Assembly: GCA_015069205.1 (NCBI GenBank)
Contig: SVIZ01000016.1
Coordinates: 1 to 36,489 of the forward strand
Reading direction: 5' to 3'
Source of the DNA: Oscillospiraceae bacterium
GTDB taxonomy: Bacteria; Bacillota; Clostridia; Saccharofermentanales; Saccharofermentanaceae
DNA length: 36,489 nt
Every line of letters starts with the position of its first letter. Within the stretch, counting starts at the first letter, position 1. Both the position numbers and the translations under genes were made by a program. Positions 8,076 through 15,199 of the stretch are shown in pieces. Below the pieces are notes generated by a model, which was not told where the DNA came from, did no database searches, and saw only the letters and a list, made by a program, of their open reading frames with translations.

Positions 8076-8143
8076 GCGGGCTTAATCAGGTGCTGCAGAT
8101 AAAGCTCTTGAAGAAAGGTCTTGCTCCTTCAGAGAACAAGTAG
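8040..8143 (+). repeat. Tandem duplicated gene tail after the LRR gene
   Basis: The gene ends QVLQIRLVQK-stop (8043-8075). Beginning 44 bp further on, 8087-8143 encodes QVLQIKLLKK and then eight more residues before a TAG stop at 8141. The first 16 bases of the copy (from CAG) are identical and later differences are mostly conservative substitutions. The copy has no start codon or ribosome site of its own and is in a different frame from the gene, so it is an orphan C-terminal tail. Confidence 0.8.
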
Positions 8144-8168
8144 TTTTAACCTGGAGTTTCCTGAACCG

Positions 8169-8690
8169 TCACACCAACGTATTGAAGTATTTCTCATACC
8201 TCTTGTTGTGGTTCGTCATGGTGTGCTCTGAATTCACATATGCAAGAAGCCCTTCTTTATCGACCCACTTGTAATCAGTGGTCTCGCCTTCCTGCAGGAC
8301 GATGCTGTCCTTTTCGCAGCTCACCTTCGCGATGTATGAATAGTACATCGATCGGCCTTCATCTCTGAAGATCACGCCGACTAATTCAAGCGAGTCAGCC
8401 TTTAATCCGGTCTCTTCGAAAAGCTCTCTTTCGGCTGCTTCCAAAGGCTCCTCACCACTCACTGCAGCGCCGCCTGCACTGGCCTCCCAATATCCGGGAT
8501 AGATGTCTTTGTCGTCGCTTCTTTTGGTGAGAAGATATGTGCCGTCTTCGTGGAGCACGAGAAGGTCGACCGTAAGATGATATCTGCCTAAGGGTATCGT
8601 CTTGTAATTGCCAAATGCCCTTACGAAAGTCTCGCCCGTCCTGTTGCCGTCGCGGTCATAAAGATCCCAGATCTCCTGTTTAACGCCCAT
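8169..8690 (-). CDS. Nudix hydrolase, isopentenyl-diphosphate-isomerase-like subgroup
   Basis: This 173-residue protein belongs to the Nudix fold, which cleaves or rearranges nucleoside diphosphates linked to other groups. The Nudix box is complete at residues 74-96 (G-x5-E-x7-REL-x-EE-x-GL, seen as GAAVSGEE ... ERELFEETGL), so the metal-binding glutamates are present. The N-terminus (EIWDLYDRDGNRTGE) is typical of the YfcD/IPP-isomerase-like subgroup, as is the 'R..GYWEASAGG' strand before the box. The substrate cannot be fixed from sequence. The ATG has GAGGATA about 10 bases upstream. The gene follows the diguanylate cyclase gene by 43 bp on the same strand and may share its transcript. 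Confidence 0.88.
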   Translation of the reverse strand: MGVKQEIWDLYDRDGNRTGETFVRAFGNYKTIPLGRYHLTVDLLVLHEDGTYLLTKRSDDKDIYPGYWEASAGGAAVSGEEPLEAAERELFEETGLKADSLELVGVIFRDEGRSMYYSYIAKVSCEKDSIVLQEGETTDYKWVDKEGLLAYVNSEHTMTNHNKRYEKYFNTLV

Positions 8691-8733
8691 GTGAGATTAT
8701 CCTCATTTCCTGAATAAGATATGAGTAAGATAT

Positions 8734-9810
8734 TTATCTTGCTTCCTTCTTATTCTCTTTATAGTATTGCTGCTTCTCATTATACATTTTCGCATCGGAT
8801 TCGCTCAAAAGCTGGTCTATAGGCTTCTTGCCGTCAGCAGAATAACTGTAGCCGACAGAGCAGCTGTACTTGGTGGCACCGACCTGCTCATGTACGCGCT
8901 TGGTGAGCTCGATAACATCGTCTTCGGAAACCTTACGGCAAACGACTACGAACTCGTCGCCTCCGACTCTGTAAACATAGTGCTTGCGCTTTACCGCGCG
9001 GATAAAACAGTCTGCTATGGTCGTAATCGCGAGGTCTCCTGCAGCATGTCCCTCATTATCGTTGATTGTCTTAAGTCCGTTCATGTCGATAGATATGAGG
9101 GCAGAGATCTCCTGCGGATTATCCGCTATGTCAGCATAAAAAGCCTGACGGTTGAGAAGTCCCGTGAGCGGGTCTTTCTTGGTAACCTGAAGGATCATGA
9201 AAACGTAGTATACGAATACGGAAATGCCGATCGTCGTGCAGAAAAGCTGGGCATATTCTTTGCCGATAATGAACGGCATTACGATGCCTGCGAAAAACGC
9301 GAAGCAGAAATATATGATCGGCACTCTCTCGATCTTCTGCTTTGAGCTGTTATGGATCATGAGGACCACAAGGAGTACGCAGTAAATTCCGACAACGATA
9401 TAAGGCAGCAGGCCAAGCGGGCCGCGCACCATTGTATCTGTCTCGTCGATCCTGAATACAATGCCGGTAGGAATAGATACGAAGTCGATTATCGCGAGTA
9501 TGAGCGCCGGAATGAATATATACCATCTCTGTCTCTTGATGATCGTAAAGATGATCTGCGCAACGAGGAACGGCGTGGCACTGTATCTTATTGCGATCAG
9601 GAAAGACCTCAACAGACGGTATTCAGACTTGTCGACAAGATAGAACTCGATAAATACAACGATTGAGAGTATCATGACCTCTGCGATCAGGGCATACATT
9701 CGCATGACGGTCTTCTTTTCGAGGAACACAGTCGAAATAAGGGATGTTGCGAATCCCAAAAGCACGAGTAACAATGCCCAGTTATCTACTACATACTCGG
9801 TAACTACCAT
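8734..9810 (-). CDS. Membrane-bound diguanylate cyclase (GGDEF)
   Basis: This 358-residue protein has about seven predicted membrane helices in residues 10-205, followed by a GGDEF domain (about 215-350). The active-site motif is intact (RVGGDEF, 283-287). The metal and substrate residues of the family are seen in 'DPLTGLLNR' and 'DMNGLKTINDNEGHAAGD'. It should therefore make cyclic di-GMP from two GTP. The inhibitory RxxD site usually found upstream of GGDEF is absent (the region reads KRKHYVYR), so product feedback is unlikely. The membrane part resembles the seven-helix sensor type, with no recognised ligand. The start has AGAGGA 7 bases upstream. The nearby Nudix gene may be co-transcribed. 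Confidence 0.9.
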   Translation of the reverse strand: MVVTEYVVDNWALLLVLLGFATSLISTVFLEKKTVMRMYALIAEVMILSIVVFIEFYLVDKSEYRLLRSFLIAIRYSATPFLVAQIIFTIIKRQRWYIFIPALILAIIDFVSIPTGIVFRIDETDTMVRGPLGLLPYIVVGIYCVLLVVLMIHNSSKQKIERVPIIYFCFAFFAGIVMPFIIGKEYAQLFCTTIGISVFVYYVFMILQVTKKDPLTGLLNRQAFYADIADNPQEISALISIDMNGLKTINDNEGHAAGDLAITTIADCFIRAVKRKHYVYRVGGDEFVVVCRKVSEDDVIELTKRVHEQVGATKYSCSVGYSYSADGKKPIDQLLSESDAKMYNEKQQYYKENKKEAR

Positions 9811-9941
9811 AAGTTCCTCTTGATCAGATAGTTGTAAATAATAATTATTAAATTATAAGGGGTGGCTGTGGCTTATTCAACCAAAAAAGACGTTAACACA
9901 ATATGACGAGGCTTTTAATCACGGCCTTTTTCACGCCCCTT

Positions 9942-10080
9942 TTGTTAGCAGGTTTTCATGCACAGGTTTTTGCCTATGTAAAACGCTCTAAAAACATGAG
10001 CGAAAACCTGATTTTTGCAAGAAACAAGGTTTTCGAACAGTTTTTCGAGGCAAAATACATGAGCAAAAAGATGAGCAATC
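9942..10080. repeat. Imperfect hairpin region with CAGGTTTT/AAAACCTG arms
   Basis: The gap from 9811 to 10140 contains no convincing gene. An imperfect hairpin lies at 9963-10010 (arms CAGGTTTTTGCC ... GAGCGAAAACCTG, about 14 of 17 pairs counting identical positions). A related half-copy follows (AAGGTTTTCGAACAG, then GAGGCAAAATACATGAGC, at about 10026-10063). The GTTTTCG element seen in the other arrays is repeated here, but I could not establish a regular unit. The remaining bases are AT-rich and contain the promoter region of the cyclase gene. Confidence 0.4.
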
Positions 10081-10113
10081 TAAAAAGGGCCATCTCATCT
10101 TTCGAGATAGCCC
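10081..10113 (-). terminator. Intrinsic terminator
   Basis: GGGC-ATCTC / GAGAT-GCCC arms with one mismatch (10087-10113) are followed on the minus strand by TTTTTA. It lies 28 bp past the stop of the gene at 10141. Confidence 0.75.
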
Positions 10114-10140
10114 CATAAAAAATTCCCTAAGTTGTAAAGA

Positions 10141-10608
10141 TCAGTGCTCGGCGATAATATTGAGCTCGTCGTTAAGTCTTGCAATGATGACTCTCTCACC
10201 GAGATTGTAGTCCTTCTTGCCGATGAACACTGAGATGTTCTGCTCTTCAAGACCGCGGACCTTGTAATTTCCGTTGTCGGTCTTGCCTACGACCTCGCCG
10301 GACAGGAACTCATAGTCCTGATTCTTGATCGCCTTTGCCGTCGCGAAAATGTTATAGACCGCAAAGATCGGGAAAGCGATGCACATTATTCCGAGAAAGC
10401 TGATAACGAAAAATCTCAAGAAATAAATGAGCAGGATCAGGATCACAGTTACAATAGCACTTACAATGATCGAGACAGGAAGAAGCTTCCATGAAGCGCT
10501 CCTGGATTTCTTGATGAATTCCTGCTGAAGTTCCTCACTCACCGTTACGGGAGTAAGACACTCTTTGCTGACGGCGTCTTTTACCGCAAACTTAACATCT
10601 GCTGCCAT
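10141..10608 (-). CDS. Two-helix membrane protein with cytoplasmic C-terminal domain
   Basis: This 155-residue protein has a soluble N-terminus of about 42 residues and two closely spaced hydrophobic helices (about 45-67 and 70-93). A C-terminal region of short beta strands follows (GEVVGKTDNGNYKVRGL ... NLGERVIIARLND). That pattern suggests a small beta-barrel-like domain, but no named family was recognised. The open frame continues 11 codons upstream; the ATG at 10606-10608 is chosen because TGGAGG precedes it by 6 bases. It lies 160 bp downstream of the larger membrane-protein gene on the same strand, and the gap between them holds the duplicated tails of that gene. Confidence 0.72.
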   Translation of the reverse strand: MAADVKFAVKDAVSKECLTPVTVSEELQQEFIKKSRSASWKLLPVSIIVSAIVTVILILLIYFLRFFVISFLGIMCIAFPIFAVYNIFATAKAIKNQDYEFLSGEVVGKTDNGNYKVRGLEEQNISVFIGKKDYNLGERVIIARLNDELNIIAEH

Positions 10609-10686
10609 ATATATCCTCCAATTACCCATAAATTTAAGCAACGGAAGAAATTAAACCTCAGAATAAAACTTATGTCAACGAGTTAT

Positions 10687-10800
10687 TCAGTTGGCTTTGT
10701 AAGAAATATGAACTCTGTTTATCAGCCTTCGTAAGAAGTGTACGGGTCCACGTATTCTGCTCTGTTTATCAGCCTTCGTAAGAAGCGTGCGAGCCTACGT
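10687..10800 (-). repeat. Three tandem copies of the 3' tail of the gene at 10769
   Basis: Reading on the minus strand, the gene ends YVGSHASYEG-stop (stop 10769-10771). The next 47 bp encode YVDPYTSYEG-stop (stop 10722-10724). A third, more diverged copy 35 bp on encodes RVHISYKAN-stop (stop 10687-10689). The first two copies share an exact stretch covering the last codons, the stop and following bases (TACGAAGGCTGATAAACAG). The extra tails have no start codons. Confidence 0.82.
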
Positions 10801-12058
10801 ATTCGACCTCACCGGGCTTGCCTGTCGTGAAGATCCGCTTATACTTGTAGCCGCTTTCGAGGTAATCTTCATCGATCGTGTAGAACACCATAAGTTCCGT
10901 GCCGGGCTCAGGTGCCTGACCGTCCGGGCTGAGCAGCGAGATGAATGTGTCATCGGTAAATGTGATCTTCTGTCCGTCACTCGTATAATTCTTAGCTGCA
11001 ACGGTCACGGTATCGAAGTACCATTCCTTGTTTCCGATATCAGCCGAATAGTACTGCTCGATCATCTCATCGGTTATCTGCAAAACAGATGGCTCGGTCT
11101 CGCCGTTGATCTCTTCGATGGCAGGATTCCACGAGGTCTCAACCGTCAGACCCTCTGCAGCTCCCGATACTGTATAGATTCCAAGTCCGGCCGCAACACC
11201 GACAAACAGAAGTCCCATTATGATCTGGAAAGCAATTACGCCCGGATGTGTCGTCACGGGTGAGAGGATGCTCTCGGGATGCCTTGGATCGATCTTGATC
11301 GTAACAGTCTGGTTCAAAGCAATGTCCGAATCCTTTTTAACAACGAATTCATCCCAGACCGCCTCGTACTGAACGCCGGCATAGTAATAACTGAACAGTG
11401 GCGAAGTGTTGATGAACGTCACCATCCTGTGATTCTGAGTCTCATCCCTGCTGACTGAACGCACATAACCCGTGCAGGTCGCACTGACCTCCTGCGTATA
11501 AATGGTCTTGCCCGAAAACCCCTTAAGTATGCTCACTATGGTCAGAGCAAGGCCCGCGATGCCGAACACAAGAACGGCCATCAGGATAAAGAATTCAGCC
11601 TGTGAAAAATGATTTCTGAATATCATGAGCAGCACCAGTAAAAGCGATGCCAGCGCCATTCCTCCGCCGATCACCCTGTTCAGACGCGCCCTGCTCGAAG
11701 ATTCAACGATATCGCCTTTTCCAGTAACGATCATCGAGATTCCGGCTGCAAAAAAGACCGCGCATGCAACAAAGCCGAAGATCAGTATCTGCTTTAAGAT
11801 CAACGCCAAGACCAGGCCCGCGAAAACAACCGCTCCGCCAATGATCCCCAACATGCGTTTCTTTCTCTTAGCTTCCTGCTCCTCTACCGTGCCGAGATCC
11901 TTTACTCCGTAGATCTTCTCTCCGAAATCACGCACATCCGAAGTGAGCATGGTCTTCGCGAGATCGATGTTCTCGCCCACGATCAGGTCATACTCTTCCT
12001 CGCTGAGAAACTGTTCCTGATTAAAATGCCACTGAGGGTTATCCTTGTTGTAAAACAT
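10769..12058 (-). CDS. Multi-span membrane protein with DUF3592-like domain
   Basis: This 429-residue protein starts with about 65 soluble residues and then has four hydrophobic helices (about 70-92, 94-112, 128-147, 155-180). A central soluble domain follows (about 195-275, from TGYVRSVSRDE to IKIDPRHPESILSP). It resembles the DUF3592 type, which often ends in such a 'PxxPxxS' strand after 'VxVxYDP'. A fifth helix lies at about 280-303, and the last 125 residues form an outer or inner domain of unknown fold. No enzyme motif was seen. The ribosome site is AAGGGGA about 6 bases before the ATG. Its -10 box is at 12135-12140. Two diverged copies of its tail follow the stop codon. Confidence 0.72.
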   Translation of the reverse strand: MFYNKDNPQWHFNQEQFLSEEEYDLIVGENIDLAKTMLTSDVRDFGEKIYGVKDLGTVEEQEAKRKKRMLGIIGGAVVFAGLVLALILKQILIFGFVACAVFFAAGISMIVTGKGDIVESSSRARLNRVIGGGMALASLLLVLLMIFRNHFSQAEFFILMAVLVFGIAGLALTIVSILKGFSGKTIYTQEVSATCTGYVRSVSRDETQNHRMVTFINTSPLFSYYYAGVQYEAVWDEFVVKKDSDIALNQTVTIKIDPRHPESILSPVTTHPGVIAFQIIMGLLFVGVAAGLGIYTVSGAAEGLTVETSWNPAIEEINGETEPSVLQITDEMIEQYYSADIGNKEWYFDTVTVAAKNYTSDGQKITFTDDTFISLLSPDGQAPEPGTELMVFYTIDEDYLESGYKYKRIFTTGKPGEVEYVGSHASYEG

Positions 12059-12134
12059 ACCTATCCCCTTGATTCAAAAACGTATTTACTTCTTATCCCA
12101 AATGCGGATGGTATTCCGTACCACCACAAATATA

Positions 12135-12163
12135 ATTATACAACAATACGAAAACTATACCTG
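12135..12163 (-). promoter_or_regulatory. Promoter of the DUF3592-like gene, abutting hairpin array D
   Basis: A minus-strand TATAAT lies at 12135-12140. The hexamer 17 bp further upstream (12158-12163, CAGGTA) is the outer arm of the first hairpin of array D, and it is a poor -35. Opening or binding of that hairpin could therefore affect this promoter; this is inference. Confidence 0.45.
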
Positions 12164-12415
12164 CTAAATCATGTTTTCGCGAGTTAGTAGGTATAAAAAT
12201 CGAAAATTTCTCATAATGATAATGGCATTCATACCTACTAAAACTCAATTTTTAATTTTAGTAGGTATCGTGAGGCTCAAAATCGCTATGATTTTCCGAA
12301 AACAATACCTACTAAATTCATGAATCGAGATTTAGTAGGTATCATTCGGGAAAACAGCACTTTGAAAAACATAAAAACATACCTACTATTTCGCATTTTT
12401 CGAATTTAGTAGGTA
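12158..12415. repeat. Hairpin array D: four 36-bp units at exact 74-bp steps
   Basis: Units lie at 12158-12193, 12232-12267, 12306-12341 and 12380-12415. They use the same arms as array A (TACCTACTAAA / TTTAGTAGGTA; the first unit has TACCTGC) and 38-bp linkers, so every step is 74 bp. Centres read GTTTTCGCGAG, ATTTTTAATT, TGAATCGAGA and ATTTTTCGAA. Linkers differ in sequence but often contain GGGAAAA- or CGAAAA-type strings. The array lies between the stop of the SUFU gene (12447, 31 bp away) and the promoter of the gene at 12058. No ORF with a ribosome site occurs inside. Confidence 0.9.
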
Positions 12416-12446
12416 CGTCAAAATGTTTATTACAACTGAAGTTTTC

Positions 12447-13127
12447 TTACACTATCGATGCTCTGCGGTAATCCGTAAGATCGGAGCCGAGTTTGCTGTA
12501 GATATCCATTACGGATGCTTTGTTGGAAAGCGTTTTCAGTTCCGCGTCGGTCATGCCGATGAGCTCAAGGAATTCGACTCTGCCGTTGGGCGTGTCGATA
12601 GTGTTGACTGATGTGTCTGAGATGGTGATAAAGCCGGTGATGTTTGACTTCTGCTTGGCGTCCATGCCGACCTGCTGGCCCGTGTAGATGAATTCGTCGG
12701 GCAGGAAGATCTCGCCTTTGTTGAACGTGATCCTTGCGATCGACTGGAGGATGCCGCAGATGTTCTTTATCTCGGCTTCTTCGTCTTCAAACTTGTATTT
12801 CTTGAGCTTGAGGGTCATCTCGTAACCGTAGCCGCTGAGCTCTTTGTTTTCGCTCTCTTTCTCGTAGAGTTCGGACAAACCGAAGGTGACGAAGTGCCAG
12901 TAGTCGCCGCCGTCGTAGATGCTGATGCCGTCAAGAGGATCGTTGCCGCCGAGTCTCCATTTGATCAGTGTGCCGTAATGCTTCGGCTTGGTCTGGCCGG
13001 GATAGACTCTTAAGAATTCCTTCTCGATGTTAAGCCAGCCGTCTGCACCTGTCTCTTCGGCAGGCTCTTTGACTTCCGGCTTTTCCGGTTCCTTGTTTTT
13101 CTTTTTGAACAGATCTGATAATCCCAT
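12447..13127 (-). CDS. SUFU (suppressor of fused) domain protein
   Basis: This 226-residue soluble protein begins with a short lysine- and glutamate-rich stretch (LFKKKNKEPEKPEVKEP). A bacterial SUFU domain follows from about residue 30. Hallmarks are HYGTLIKWRLGGNDPLDGI, YWHFVTFGLSELYEKE and GYGYEMTLKL, with the late segment GVEFLELIGMTDAEL-like (seen as GRVEFLELIGMTDAEL). In bacteria this domain often occurs as an immunity protein against polymorphic toxins or as a stand-alone cytoplasmic protein; its biochemical role is not settled. Here no toxin gene is adjacent. It follows the GH31 gene by 21 bp, has AGGGGGA before its ATG, and is the last gene of the operon before hairpin array D. Confidence 0.88.
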   Translation of the reverse strand: MGLSDLFKKKNKEPEKPEVKEPAEETGADGWLNIEKEFLRVYPGQTKPKHYGTLIKWRLGGNDPLDGISIYDGGDYWHFVTFGLSELYEKESENKELSGYGYEMTLKLKKYKFEDEEAEIKNICGILQSIARITFNKGEIFLPDEFIYTGQQVGMDAKQKSNITGFITISDTSVNTIDTPNGRVEFLELIGMTDAELKTLSNKASVMDIYSKLGSDLTDYRRASIV

Positions 13128-13148
13128 TTTCTTATTCCCCCTAATTTG

Positions 13149-15146
13149 TCATTTTTTTATAAACACCGGCATCTCAAGATAGCCGCGTTTTTCCTTGAAA
13201 AATCTGCCTGTCGTAACGACGCGCTTGTCGCTGCCGTCAACAGAAACCCACGTGCCTTCGGGCAGATAGAATTGGGCTTCTCCGTCAGGATCGAAAACAG
13301 GTGCCACAAGTATCTTGCCGCCAAGCATATACTGCCTGTCGAGGAATGCGCATACAGGGTCGTCCTGGAATTCGAGCACCATCGGGCGCATGACGGGAAG
13401 GCCTGATTCTTCGGCCTCCGAACGCGCTTCGTTGATGTACGGCATGAGCGATTTTTTGAGTTCGACGTAGTGTCTTAAAACATCTGTTGCTTCATCGTCG
13501 TAGTTCCACGGCACGCGGTATGAACTGCTTCCGTGGAGTCTGCTGTGCGAGCTCAAAAGGCCGAATGCCGACCAGCGCTTGTAGACGTCGGCCGTTGACT
13601 TGTCTTCGAATCCGCCGATGTCGTGGCTCCAGTAAGAGAAGCCAGACAGCATGAGCGAGAGGCCGCCCCGTATCGTCTGCTCCATCGAAGGATAGTCGGA
13701 GTGGCAGTCGCCGCCCCAGTGCAGCGGGAATTTCTGGCATCCTGCCGTGGCGCTTCTTGCGAAGAGTACGGCTTCACCTTTGCCCTTCTCTTTTTCGAGC
13801 AGTTCGAAAACAGCCTCGTTATAAAGATATGTGTAGAAGTTATGCATTCTCAGAGGATCGGAACCGTCTGCATAAGCGACGTCTTCAGTCGGGATCCTCT
13901 CGCCGAAGTCTGTCTTGAAGCAGTCGACGCCCATGTCGAGAAGAGCTTTGAGCTTATCCTGATACCATTTTCGCGCATCCGGATTAGTGAAATCCACGAT
14001 GCCCATTCCTGCCTGCCAGAGATCCGTCTGCCAGACGCTGCCGTCGGTCTTCTTAATGAGATAGCCGTTTGATGCCGCCTCATCAAAGATCTCGGACTGC
14101 TGCGCGATATAAGGATTTATCCAGACGCAGACGTGAAGGCCTCTTGCGTGAAGCTTTGCGATGAGGCCTGCAGGATCAGGGAACATGTCGCTGTCCCAGA
14201 GGAAGTTGCACCAGTGCGAATCCTTCATCCAGAAACAGTCGAAATGGAACACGGATAGGTCAATGCCCCGGTCACGCATTCCGTCGACGAATGAGAGCAC
14301 AGTCTGCTCGTCGTAATCTGTCGTAAATGACGTTGAAAGCCACAGGCCGAAAGACCAGTCCGGAATCTTCGGGACACGGCCCGTGAGACCCGTGTAGAGC
14401 GTGATGACATCCTTCATGGAAGTGCCTGCGAAGATATAGTAATCGAGGCACTCGCCGCGCACGGAGAACTGGACTTTGGATACGTTCTCGGAAGCGACTT
14501 CGAAGTTTATTTCTTCAGTGTGATTTACAAATACACCGAGATTATTGTCGGTAATGTAGAACGGAATGTTTTTGTAAGACTGCTCGGAAAATGTGCCGCC
14601 GTCTTTATTTATGATGTCGATGCTCTGGCCGTTTCTTATGAAGCTGCCAAATCGCTCGCCAAGACCATAGACATGCTCACCTACGCCAAGGCTCAGCTGC
14701 TCTCTCATAAAGCACCCGTTATCGCCATCTATAAAGCTAAGCGCACCGTCACATGAAGAAGTAACCAATCGGCCTTCGCGCATAAGCTTGTAACCATAGT
14801 TTGCCTTATCGATAACGAGGCTGCTGGCGCCGCTCTTTATGGTGATGGTCTTCTCATCTTCTTGGGTGCCAATTTCAATACTTGTGCCGGCAAGTCTGAA
14901 GTAAGAAGGCGCGAGCGACTTATCGCCCTTGAAGTGATATGTCCTGATGTGGAAAACGTTTTCGGAAGGAGAAGAGATCTCCATCGTAATGTAAGGACCG
15001 CTCAAGGTCATGCCTCTGTTGTAGATATGAAAAGACGGCAATGTAAGCGTTACCTTATCGCTGTCCTTTTTTACAAACCTGACTTCTTTGGCCTGATGTA
15101 TGTCAAAACCTTCTGCCGTCAACCATGCGCCGTCAGTAAACTTCAT
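13149..15146 (-). CDS. GH31 alpha-xylosidase (YicI-like)
   Basis: This 665-residue glycoside hydrolase family 31 enzyme probably removes alpha-linked xylose from oligosaccharides. The catalytic nucleophile is D413 in CFKTDFGER and the acid/base is D480 in HWGGDCHSDY. These contexts and positions match the E. coli alpha-xylosidase YicI type rather than plain alpha-glucosidases. The N-terminal beta-sandwich (1-220), the barrel (about 240-575, starting at PDWSFGLWLS) and the C-terminal beta domains are all present. There is no signal peptide, so it acts on imported oligosaccharides in the cytoplasm. GGAGG precedes the ATG by 9 bases. It sits between the sugar-sensor/GGDEF gene (53 bp upstream) and the SUFU gene. 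Confidence 0.9.
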   Translation of the reverse strand: MKFTDGAWLTAEGFDIHQAKEVRFVKKDSDKVTLTLPSFHIYNRGMTLSGPYITMEISSPSENVFHIRTYHFKGDKSLAPSYFRLAGTSIEIGTQEDEKTITIKSGASSLVIDKANYGYKLMREGRLVTSSCDGALSFIDGDNGCFMREQLSLGVGEHVYGLGERFGSFIRNGQSIDIINKDGGTFSEQSYKNIPFYITDNNLGVFVNHTEEINFEVASENVSKVQFSVRGECLDYYIFAGTSMKDVITLYTGLTGRVPKIPDWSFGLWLSTSFTTDYDEQTVLSFVDGMRDRGIDLSVFHFDCFWMKDSHWCNFLWDSDMFPDPAGLIAKLHARGLHVCVWINPYIAQQSEIFDEAASNGYLIKKTDGSVWQTDLWQAGMGIVDFTNPDARKWYQDKLKALLDMGVDCFKTDFGERIPTEDVAYADGSDPLRMHNFYTYLYNEAVFELLEKEKGKGEAVLFARSATAGCQKFPLHWGGDCHSDYPSMEQTIRGGLSLMLSGFSYWSHDIGGFEDKSTADVYKRWSAFGLLSSHSRLHGSSSYRVPWNYDDEATDVLRHYVELKKSLMPYINEARSEAEESGLPVMRPMVLEFQDDPVCAFLDRQYMLGGKILVAPVFDPDGEAQFYLPEGTWVSVDGSDKRVVTTGRFFKEKRGYLEMPVFIKK

Positions 15147-15199
15147 TTATAGATCCTCCGGATGTGACTGGATTTGCTGCGCCGTGCGCGTTGGAATGA

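Noticed and set aside
12447..13127. SUFU protein as immunity partner of a neighbouring toxin
   Set aside because: No toxin-like or secretion-tagged gene is adjacent; the neighbours are sugar metabolism genes.
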